A stretch of 7,261 bases of DNA. It comes from Acidobacteriota bacterium (GTDB lineage Bacteria > Acidobacteriota > Terriglobia > Terriglobales > Acidobacteriaceae). Made by a program: the position numbers and the translations under genes. Each line of letters opens with the position of its first letter. Position 1 is the stretch's first letter. This document shows positions 1 to 5,841 of this stretch, in pieces. The stretch spans positions 1-7,261 of the forward strand of contig JAJXXG010001085.1 of assembly GCA_021781255.1 (NCBI GenBank), read 5' to 3'. Below the pieces are notes generated by a model. The model was not told the DNA's origin and made no database searches. It saw only the letters and a program-made list of their open reading frames with translations.

Positions 1-57
1 TGAAGCCGGCGGCCTCAGTGTCTGGTGGGCGGGCTCCTGTGCTGCACCCCGCTGGGT

Positions 58-1470
58 TCAACGCCCAACCTCTTCCAGGAAGCGGATCAGCGAGACAATC
101 CCCAGCTCAAAGTTCTTCAGGTGGAACTTTTCGTTGGGAGCGTGGATATTGTCGTCCGGCAGGCCGAAACCCATCATCACGCTGGGCGCGCCGAGGTGCC
201 GGTCGAAGTCGCCGACGATGGGGATGGAGCCGCCGGAGCGGATGAAGACCGTGTCCTTGCCCCAGACCTCGTGGAGGGCGCTGGTAGCGGCCTTGATATA
301 AGGGTTGTCGACACGGACCAGACTGGGGTCGCCGGAGTGAATCAGCCGAACATCGACATCGACGCCGGCAGGCGCGATCTTTTCTACGTAGCCTTTGTAG
401 AGGGCAAAGGTGTTAGCCGGAGTCATGCCGGGAACCAGCCGCATCGAAATCTTGGCCGAGGCCTTGGCGGGGATAACGGTCTTGGCGCCGGCTCCGATAA
501 AGCCTCCCGGCATGCCGTGCACTTCCAGCGTGGGCCGCGCCCAGGTGCGCTCCAGCACGCTGTAACCGGCTTCGCCCACCAGTTGCCTCGAACCCACCTC
601 TGTCTTGCGGTAATGCTCCTCGTCGAAGGGCAGGCTGCGCCACGCGGCCAGTTCCTCGGGGCTGGGCGGGATGATGCCGTCGTAGATGCCGGGGATGAGA
701 ATGTGGCCGTTTTCGTCCTTGAGCTTGGCGATGATGTGCGCCAGCGCGAAAAAGGGATTCGGAGCCGCCCCGCCGTACATGCCGGAGTGCAGATCAGTTT
801 TGGCGCCGCGCACTTCAAGCTCGGTGTAGATCATGCCGCGCAGCCCCACGCAGAGAGTGGGCAGGCCTGGTGCAAACAATTCGGTATCGGAGATCAGGGC
901 AAAGTCGCACTTCAGCTCGGGCGGCTTTGAGGCGACAAATTGCTCGATTCCCTCCCCTCCGACCTCTTCATCGCCCTCGAACAGGACGCGCACGTTCAGC
1001 GGAAGCGCGTGGTTGGCCGCGAGCAGCGACTCCAGCGCCTTGACCTGCGCCCAAACCTGCCCCTTGTCGTCCGCCGAACCGCGAGCGTAGATGTTGCCAT
1101 CGCGCTCGGCGGGCTCGAAGGGCGGCGACAGCCATTCGTCGATGGGATCGACGGGCTGCACGTCGTAGTGGCCATAGACGAGCACGGTGGGCTTCCACCC
1201 CGCGGACGAAGACCCGTCCGCGGGGACCCCGGGCTTGCCAGGGGCATGCAGCCAGTCAGCGTAGACCAGCGGATGAACCACGGTATCGATCAGCCGCACG
1301 TGCTCCATGCCGATGCGCTTGAGCTCTTCGGCAAGCGTTTCGGCGGCCTTGCGGCAATCGTCATTGTGCTCGGGCAAGGTGGAGATCGAAGGAATGCGCA
1401 GCAGGGCCTTCAATTCGTCGAGAAAACGGGGATAATTCTGGTGTGCGTAGGCAACGGCCGGAGAAGACAT
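58..1470 (-). CDS. M20-family metallodipeptidase (470 aa)
   Basis: Probable cytoplasmic di-zinc peptidase of the M20 family, the carnosinase/CNDP-like dipeptidase branch, which hydrolyses dipeptides or short peptides; the substrate cannot be read from sequence. All expected ligands are visible: H101 and D103 in GHYDVQP, D134 in GSADDKG, the general base E168 and ligand E169 in EGDEEVGG, D195 in ISDTE, and H443 in DDNIHAPNEKF. H228 (LHSG) marks the dimerisation-domain region. No signal peptide is seen. The open frame runs upstream to 1911 but would cross the divergent regulator gene. The ATG at 1468-1470 is chosen because AAGGGAG lies 7 nt before it and the protein then has the family's usual length. 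Oddity: residues 81-94 (GVPADGSSSAGWKP) interrupt the usual APGKP-TVLVYGHYD junction and are encoded by a palindrome (see 1189-1236). Family confidence is high, specificity unknown. Confidence 0.95.
   Translation of the reverse strand: MSSPAVAYAHQNYPRFLDELKALLRIPSISTLPEHNDDCRKAAETLAEELKRIGMEHVRLIDTVVHPLVYADWLHAPGKPGVPADGSSSAGWKPTVLVYGHYDVQPVDPIDEWLSPPFEPAERDGNIYARGSADDKGQVWAQVKALESLLAANHALPLNVRVLFEGDEEVGGEGIEQFVASKPPELKCDFALISDTELFAPGLPTLCVGLRGMIYTELEVRGAKTDLHSGMYGGAAPNPFFALAHIIAKLKDENGHILIPGIYDGIIPPSPEELAAWRSLPFDEEHYRKTEVGSRQLVGEAGYSVLERTWARPTLEVHGMPGGFIGAGAKTVIPAKASAKISMRLVPGMTPANTFALYKGYVEKIAPAGVDVDVRLIHSGDPSLVRVDNPYIKAATSALHEVWGKDTVFIRSGGSIPIVGDFDRHLGAPSVMMGFGLPDDNIHAPNEKFHLKNFELGIVSLIRFLEEVGR
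1189..1236. repeat. In-frame palindromic insert with 6-bp direct repeats
   Basis: Inside the dipeptidase gene, the direct repeats gggctt at 1189-1194 and 1231-1236 flank a 36-bp segment (1195-1230). The segment contains a perfect 11-bp inverted repeat: ccccgcggacg at 1198-1208 and its complement cgtccgcgggg at 1215-1225, with a 6-nt loop. One direct repeat plus the segment equals 42 bp, or exactly 14 codons, and removing it restores the family-typical string APGKPTVLVYGHYD. Seen: the palindrome, the flanking repeats and the retained frame. Inferred: a small palindromic element inserted with target duplication. The direct repeat could instead be chance, because Lys-Pro is encoded at both edges. 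Confidence 0.7.
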
Positions 1471-1615
1471 AGGAATACTCCCTTCCAAATCAGACAAAAG
1501 AGAGTATAGAACGGAGGGGCGGGGGCGTAGCGCTGGCGGCAACAGCGTGCAGGCAAGCAAATTTGGCATGACGGTGCGGCAAAAAGGTAATCTAATGGTT
1601 GAACGGGAAGCCTCT
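1471..1615. promoter_or_regulatory. Divergent promoter region, dipeptidase / two-component operon
   Basis: This 145-bp gap between two divergent starts should hold promoters for both sides. For the dipeptidase (minus strand) there is a good -10-like TATACT at 1503-1508, about 33 nt before its ATG, but no convincing -35 at 16-18 bp. For the regulator side I find no clear sigma-70 pair. A short inverted repeat (cgctg 1531-1535, cagcg 1543-1547, 7-nt loop) could form a weak leader hairpin or operator. A TTGGCATG at 1563-1570 resembles the -24 half of a sigma-54 site but lacks a correctly spaced -12 GC. Confidence 0.4.
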
Positions 1616-3022
1616 ATGCAGAACGAAGTGAAGGTCCTCATCGCCGAAGACGAACCGAATGCGCTGGCCGGCCTTGCGGAGTTGATCTCTGGATGGGGAT
1701 ATCGCACCGAGACCGCGCGCGACGGCGTGGAAGCCTGGGAGAAAGCGCTCCAGTGGAACCCGGCGATTGTGGTGACTGACCTGAAGATGCCGCGCATGGA
1801 TGGCATCGGCCTGTTGACCAAGCTGGCTGAAGGGGGATCGGGACTGAACGCGAACCTTGCCGTGGTGGTGCTCACAGCCCTGGGATCGATTGAGCTGGCT
1901 GTAGACGCCATGAAGCTGGGCGCTTACGACTTTCTGCAAAAACCGGTGGACGCCACGCGGCTGAAAACGATTCTTGCCAACGCCACGCGACAGCGCGAAA
2001 CCGCAATCGAGCTGGAGGTGGCGCGGCGGCGACTGCGCGAAAGCGGAGTGCTGGGCCGGCTGGTGGGCAGCTCGCAGGCCATGCGCGAGATCTTCGGGAT
2101 GATCGAGCAGATTGCGCCGTCGAACGTACAGGTTCTCATCACCGGCGAGAGCGGCACGGGCAAGGAACTGGTGGCGCGCACACTGCACGACCTGAGCCCG
2201 CGCAAAGCACGGCCCTTCGTAGCCGTGAACTGCGCCGCCATTCCCGAGACGCTGATCGAAAGCGAGATCTTCGGCCACGAGAAGGGCGCATTCACGGGAG
2301 CGGTGGAACGGCGGGCTGGCTGCTTCGAACTGGCCCAGGGCGGCACGCTGCTGCTGGACGAAGTGGGCGAGATGCCGTCTGCTACCCAGGCCAAGCTGCT
2401 GCGAGTGCTGGAAGAACGCAAGTTCCGGCGCCTGGGTGCGCGCAACGAGCAGGATACCGACGTGCGCGTGCTGGCGGCTACCAATCGCGATCCCCGCCAG
2501 GCCGTCGCCGAGGGGCACCTGCGTGCCGACCTCTTCTACCGGCTCAACGTTTTCAACATTGCCATGCCGCCGCTGCGCGAGCACATGGAGGACCTGCCCG
2601 CCATGGTGGAAGCGATGGTGATCGAGATGAATGAGAAGCATGGGCGCAAGGTTTCCGGCGTTTCAGCGGCGATGCTGGAGAGGCTGCAAGCTCACAGCTG
2701 GCCGGGCAACGCGCGCGAACTGCGCAACACCATTGAGCGGGCCGTGGTTCTTTGCCATGATGGCGCGCCGCTCGATGCAGCGCACCTGCCGCAGGGATTC
2801 GGCAAGGTCCAGGAGCTGGGAGGGCTTACCATGAACGGCAACTCGATCACGGTGCGCGTGGGCACCACGGTGGACGAGGCCGAACGGCTGCTCATCCTGC
2901 GCACGCTCGAGGCTGCCGGGCAAAACAAGACGCGCGCCGCTGAGATTCTGGGCGTGAGCCTGAAGACCTTGCACAATAAGCTCAAGGAGTACAGCCGGGC
3001 GCGGCAGGAGCAGGCGGGCTAG
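1616..3022 (+). CDS. Sigma-54-dependent response regulator, NtrC family (468 aa)
   Basis: Cytoplasmic DNA-binding activator of sigma-54 RNA polymerase, expected to be phosphorylated by the kinase encoded next. The REC domain (about 4-120) has acidic pocket E11/D12, phospho-acceptor D55 (VVTDLKMPRMDG), T87 and K109. The AAA+ domain (about 147-375) has Walker A GESGTGKE 177-184, an intact sigma-54-contacting GAFTGA loop 224-229, Walker B LLLDE 245-249, ADLFYRLNVF 304-313 with nearby arginines, and WPGNARELRN 362-371. A Fis-type HTH ends the protein (TRAAEILGVSLKTLHNKL, about 439-456). Length is normal for the class. The ATG at 1616 is chosen because gggaag lies 5 nt upstream and REC proteins start a few residues before the first strand. 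ATG 1595 (aagg upstream, 7 further residues) is a real alternative; ATG 1547 is less likely. First gene of the operon; the kinase follows after 47 bp. Target promoters are unknown. Confidence 0.95.
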   Translation: MQNEVKVLIAEDEPNALAGLAELISGWGYRTETARDGVEAWEKALQWNPAIVVTDLKMPRMDGIGLLTKLAEGGSGLNANLAVVVLTALGSIELAVDAMKLGAYDFLQKPVDATRLKTILANATRQRETAIELEVARRRLRESGVLGRLVGSSQAMREIFGMIEQIAPSNVQVLITGESGTGKELVARTLHDLSPRKARPFVAVNCAAIPETLIESEIFGHEKGAFTGAVERRAGCFELAQGGTLLLDEVGEMPSATQAKLLRVLEERKFRRLGARNEQDTDVRVLAATNRDPRQAVAEGHLRADLFYRLNVFNIAMPPLREHMEDLPAMVEAMVIEMNEKHGRKVSGVSAAMLERLQAHSWPGNARELRNTIERAVVLCHDGAPLDAAHLPQGFGKVQELGGLTMNGNSITVRVGTTVDEAERLLILRTLEAAGQNKTRAAEILGVSLKTLHNKLKEYSRARQEQAG

Positions 3023-3050
3023 CCGCATCCCAGTAGCGGAAACCCGTTCC

Positions 3051-3069
3051 AGGAGAATGGCAGTAACCC
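3051..3069 (+). promoter_or_regulatory. Poorly spaced ribosome binding site before the kinase
   Basis: The only Shine-Dalgarno-like match before the kinase is AGGAG at 3051-3055, which is 14 nt from the ATG at 3070, longer than the usual 5-10. An out-of-frame ATG at 3057 follows it almost directly, and an in-frame TAA at 3064-3066 prevents an earlier kinase start. Kinase translation may therefore be weak or depend on ribosomes arriving from the regulator gene, which would keep kinase below regulator. The effect is inferred; the spacing is read directly. Confidence 0.45.
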
Positions 3070-5061
3070 ATGCGCCTGAAGACCAAACTCGTGCTGGCCA
3101 TCACGGCCCTGGTGTTCCTCATCGCCGGGCTGGTTTCGCTGGTCTACGTGCACCAACTGGTGAGAGCGGCTGTGCAGCAAACTTACGACACCAACCGTAT
3201 GGTGGCCAACCAGGTGCGGTTTGCGCTGCAGAATGCCCTCGAAGCCGGTCTTGAGGGCCAAACTGTAGATCCCAACGATCCTGACCAGTTGCGTGCGCTC
3301 GTGGCTCAGGCAGTCGAGAGCGATCCCACATTACAAGCGGCGATGGTATCGGTGATCCGCTATTCGTCCACCGTGTACGACGTCAACATCGGCGACAGCG
3401 AGGGCGTCACGCTGTTGAGCACCAATCCCGACAATCAGGGCAAACCGGTGCCCTCGCGCCCCAATTATGAGCAGTTGGTCAATGCCGGTCCTCTCGGGAT
3501 GATGAAGCAGGTATTCGCCCAGCCCAAGGTCTTTGAGGTGGTGGCGTCGCTTGAAAACAACGGCAAGCTTTTTGCCACCGTCAACGTTGGGATTCACACC
3601 TCGCTGCTCCGCGCCGTCTACGAGCCGCTGCTCAGGAAGGCATTTTGGCTGATGGGAATCGCGCTGATTGTCGCGCTGCTTGCGGCCTTCCTGTTGAGCA
3701 ATCTGGCCCTTCGGCCGCTGACTGAGGTCAGCCGCCAGCTCGACCGCCTGACCGCGGCCGAAGGCGAGCCTGCCGAGGCAAGATTCGCAAAGAACCAGGA
3801 CGTAGCCGCGCACGTTTCCACTCAGATCGAGAAGATCGGCCAGCGCATGAAAAATGTGGAAGAAGTCTACTCCGCGTTGCGCGAAAACCTCGACCAGATC
3901 CTGGGTAACCTGCAGGATGGAATTCTGCTCTTCACGGAAGACAGGCGCGCGGTGCTTGTCTCCGAGGCAGCGCGGAGGTTTCTCGGGATCGATCGCGACA
4001 GCATTCTGGGCTGCCACGCGCGCGACATCTTCGACCGCTCCACCCTGTTGGGCAAGTCGCTGCGCGAGGCCATCGACGCCGGCATGAACATGGTGAAGGA
4101 AGAGATTCGCACCGAAAACGGGCGGCGCATCGAGGCCTCGGTGGACTTTATCTACGACGACGAAAGCCACCGCGGTCTGGGCGCGCTGGTCACGCTGCAC
4201 GACCTGGAATCGGCAGCTGAGATCGAATCTGAATTAGAGCTGTCCCGGCGCATGGCTGCCATTGGGCGACTCACCTCGGGGGTTGGTCACGAGGTGAAAA
4301 ATCCCATCAACGCCATTGTGGTGCATCTGGAGCTGCTGAAGGCGAAACTGCTTGAGGACGGCGCACCGTCAGCGAAGCACCCGGCGGCCAGACATCTTGA
4401 AGTGATCGACGCGGAGATTCGGCGGCTGGACCGCGTGGTGCAGACGCTGGTTGACTTTTCGCGACCTGTGGAACTGAACCTGCGCGAGCAGGATCTTCGC
4501 CTCGTCATCGGCGACGTGCTGGCTTTGGCCGCCGACGAGTTTTCCACTCGAAATGTCGCGCTGACCAGCAGCATGCCGAACCAGCCGGTGATTGCCAATG
4601 TGGATGCCGATTTGTTCAAACAGGCAGTACTCAACGTGATCCAGAACGGTGCGCAGGCCATGCCGGAGGGCGGGCATCTCGAGGTGATTCTCGAAGAAGA
4701 CGGAAACAGCAGAGGGGCCTCAGCTTCGCTGGAGCGGATCAACAGACCTGCCGGCGGCAATTCAGCGTCGAAGGCGTGGAAATCCGCCTTATTGCGCATT
4801 GCCGATGAGGGGCCGGGCATCCCTGAGGAGATCCGGGAAAAGATCTTCGATCTGTACTTCACTACCAAGAGCGGCGGCAGCGGCATTGGCCTAGCCATGA
4901 CCTACCGCATCCTGCAGTTACACCACGGGAGCGTGGACGTACAATCAAGAGAGGGCCGCGGCACAGAATTTCGACTGCACATTCCACTCAGTTCCGCGGA
5001 ACGGGGACGCCGGAATATGCACCCGGCAATCGTTGAAAACGAGAAAGGGACGGGGGAATGA
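3070..5061 (+). CDS. Membrane sensor histidine kinase, HAMP-PAS-HisKA-HATPase (663 aa)
   Basis: Inner-membrane sensor kinase, the likely partner of the upstream NtrC-type regulator. TM1 is about 7-29, followed by a periplasmic sensor of about 160 residues that may have a Cache-like fold (inferred from size and strand pattern). TM2 is about 191-213, then HAMP from RPLTEVSRQLDRL (about 215-268), and a PAS domain about 270-380 beginning at ENLDQILGNLQDGILLF. HisKA carries the phospho-acceptor H407 in GVGHEVKNP. HATPase_c has the N box with N522 and N526, the G1 box DEGPGIP 579-585, the F box FDLYFTTK 593-600 and the G2 box GGSGIGLAM 602-610, so it should be active. Odd: residues about 548-572, between the N and G1 boxes, look like an extra low-complexity loop. 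The start is fixed by an in-frame stop at 3064 and by TM1 beginning at once. The stop overlaps the lipoprotein ATG as ATGA. The ligand is unknown. Confidence 0.95.
   Translation: MRLKTKLVLAITALVFLIAGLVSLVYVHQLVRAAVQQTYDTNRMVANQVRFALQNALEAGLEGQTVDPNDPDQLRALVAQAVESDPTLQAAMVSVIRYSSTVYDVNIGDSEGVTLLSTNPDNQGKPVPSRPNYEQLVNAGPLGMMKQVFAQPKVFEVVASLENNGKLFATVNVGIHTSLLRAVYEPLLRKAFWLMGIALIVALLAAFLLSNLALRPLTEVSRQLDRLTAAEGEPAEARFAKNQDVAAHVSTQIEKIGQRMKNVEEVYSALRENLDQILGNLQDGILLFTEDRRAVLVSEAARRFLGIDRDSILGCHARDIFDRSTLLGKSLREAIDAGMNMVKEEIRTENGRRIEASVDFIYDDESHRGLGALVTLHDLESAAEIESELELSRRMAAIGRLTSGVGHEVKNPINAIVVHLELLKAKLLEDGAPSAKHPAARHLEVIDAEIRRLDRVVQTLVDFSRPVELNLREQDLRLVIGDVLALAADEFSTRNVALTSSMPNQPVIANVDADLFKQAVLNVIQNGAQAMPEGGHLEVILEEDGNSRGASASLERINRPAGGNSASKAWKSALLRIADEGPGIPEEIREKIFDLYFTTKSGGSGIGLAMTYRILQLHHGSVDVQSREGRGTEFRLHIPLSSAERGRRNMHPAIVENEKGTGE
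4711..4785 (+). other. Probable in-frame insertion in the kinase ATP-binding domain
   Basis: Codons 548-572 encode a Gly/Ala/Ser/Arg-rich stretch (RGASASLERINRPAGG and onward) between the strand LEVILEEDG and the strand LLRIADEGPGIP. In most related kinases a tight turn joins these strands, so this looks inserted. The DNA contains small hairpins: cagc/gctg at 4721-4731 with a ttc loop, and ggcg/cgcc at 4773-4788. Unlike the dipeptidase insert there is no long perfect palindrome, and I cannot define its ends or a convincing target duplication. It could be ordinary loop variation. Confidence 0.35.
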
Positions 5062-5621
5062 AGTCGCCTGCCAAGTGTGCTGCGTGGCTGCTGGCGTTCT
5101 TGCTAACGGGCTGCTTTCATCTGCCCTTCCACAAGACGCAGCAGGCGCAAAAATACCCACTTGCGCCGCCCATCAAGCCCACCCAGACGCTTGAACTTGC
5201 ATCCATTCAGATGCCGCCGGCACTGCTCGTCATCCCCGGAAAACCCATCTACAACGTGAGGGTGCACGCGCACCCGATCAGACAGCGCGTCAGGCACAGA
5301 AAGGCGGCGAATCCGATTTCCGACGAAGCCTCAACCGCCCTGGAAGCTGCGGCCAGCCCCACGCCCGGCGTAAGCGCTATCGGCGAGCTCTCCTCCGGCG
5401 ACCCCGCCAACCTTCGCCAGCAGACAGAGGAATCGATCGCCGCCATCGAGCGCGGCCTGAATGGCATGAACGGTACCTTGAGTGACTCCGAACAGAAGAT
5501 CGTCGGGCATATTCGCGAGTTTGTGAAGCAGGCCAAGGCGGCTCTGGCTTCGGGCGACGTGGAGGGAGCGCACACGCTCACTGCCAAAGCCCAGGTGCTG
5601 CTGACCGAACTCTCGCACTGA
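5058..5621 (+). CDS. Predicted small lipoprotein, function unknown (187 aa)
   Basis: I do not recognise a named family. The N-terminus MKSPAKCAAWLLAFLLTGC is a type II signal peptide: a short Lys-containing n-region, a hydrophobic stretch 8-16, and lipobox LLTGC with the lipidated Cys at 19. Next comes a Pro/His-rich, probably flexible segment (about 20-110). The last ~65 residues, from EESIAAIERGLNGM to the end, look wholly helical with spaced Leu/Ile/Ala, including LSDSEQKIVGHIREFVKQA and a Gly-Asp turn between two helices, consistent with a small helical hairpin or coiled coil outside the membrane. The ATG overlaps the kinase stop (ATGA) with aaaggga 7 nt upstream, so translation is probably coupled to the kinase. 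Context suggests an accessory part of the sensing system or an envelope protein; this is inference only. It is the last gene of the operon, followed within 20 bp by a MITE-like element. Confidence 0.85.
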   Translation: MKSPAKCAAWLLAFLLTGCFHLPFHKTQQAQKYPLAPPIKPTQTLELASIQMPPALLVIPGKPIYNVRVHAHPIRQRVRHRKAANPISDEASTALEAAASPTPGVSAIGELSSGDPANLRQQTEESIAAIERGLNGMNGTLSDSEQKIVGHIREFVKQAKAALASGDVEGAHTLTAKAQVLLTELSH

Positions 5622-5639
5622 TGAAGGCAGGGATTCAGC

Positions 5640-5810
5640 AGTGTCAGGTTAAATTCCCTAGAATTGGTTGCATAAATGCCAGCAGCTTGAGAAAACCCAT
5701 CCCTCAGGGGTTAAAACCCTCGAATTTAGGCGCTTTGAATGGCACGGCTGAAGCCGTGCCCTTTCAAAACGCTATTTATGCAACCAACTCTAGACTTCTA
5801 ACCGGACACT
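5640..5810. mobile_element. MITE-like element with ~38-bp terminal inverted repeats
   Basis: The ends are agtgtc (5640-5645) and gacact (5805-5810). The left arm 5640-5677 matches the complement of 5774-5810 at 31 of 38 aligned positions, including a 14-bp perfect core ttggttgcataaat (5664-5677). Inside are two hairpins: ggggt-taaa-accct (5707-5720) and ggcacggc-tgaa-gccgtgcc (5741-5760), the latter extended by tttgaa/ttcaaa. There is no transposase and no credible gene; an open frame across it merely reads through the repeat. It fills the gap between converging genes and may end transcription from both. I recall closely similar repeats in acidobacterial intergenic DNA, unverified here. I see no clear target-site duplication at the ends. 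Confidence 0.75.
5734..5768. terminator. Strong hairpin between convergent genes
   Basis: An 8-bp GC-rich perfect stem (5741-5748 with 5753-5760) carries the 4-nt loop tgaa. The stem is extended outward by tttgaa (5734-5739) paired with ttcaaa (5763-5768) across a small internal bulge. It lies inside the MITE-like element, about 120 bp after the lipoprotein stop and about 75 bp after the OYE stop on the other strand. No long T tract follows on either strand, so it is not a classical intrinsic terminator. It could still slow polymerase or protect 3' ends. Confidence 0.35.
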
Positions 5811-5841
5811 CTTGACTCCCGGTCAAATCGAAACCACCCAT

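Noticed and set aside
25..930. Long plus-strand open frame opposite the dipeptidase
   Set aside because: It is antisense to a gene with every M20 catalytic motif. Its translation has no recognisable domain, and long antisense frames are expected in GC-rich DNA.
1563..1582. Possible sigma-54 promoter before the regulator
   Set aside because: TTGGCATG fits the -24 element, but no GC falls at the required 12-bp distance from its GG and there is no TTGC-like -12 box.
1471..1911. N-terminal extension of the dipeptidase to 1911
   Set aside because: It would overlap the conserved start of the divergent regulator. The extension is low-complexity, and a good ribosome site precedes the ATG at 1470.
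1592..2641. 349-codon minus-strand open frame
   Set aside because: It lies opposite the REC and AAA+ domains of the regulator, is His/Gln/Arg-rich and has no recognisable fold. It is a shadow frame.
3331..4200. 289-codon minus-strand open frame opposite the kinase
   Set aside because: It overlaps the sensor, TM2, HAMP and PAS coding region in antisense and shows no domain or credible start context.
4991..5002. Perfect 12-bp palindrome gttccgcggaac near the 3' end of the kinase gene
   Set aside because: It is short and GC-rich inside coding sequence with no flanking repeats; chance is a sufficient explanation.
5621..5815. Short plus-strand open frame after the lipoprotein
   Set aside because: It runs straight through the inverted-repeat element, including both hairpins, and has no protein-like pattern.
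5812..5826. ttgac/gtcaa inverted repeat just after the OYE stop as an intrinsic terminator
   Set aside because: The stem is only 5 bp and no T tract follows on the minus strand.
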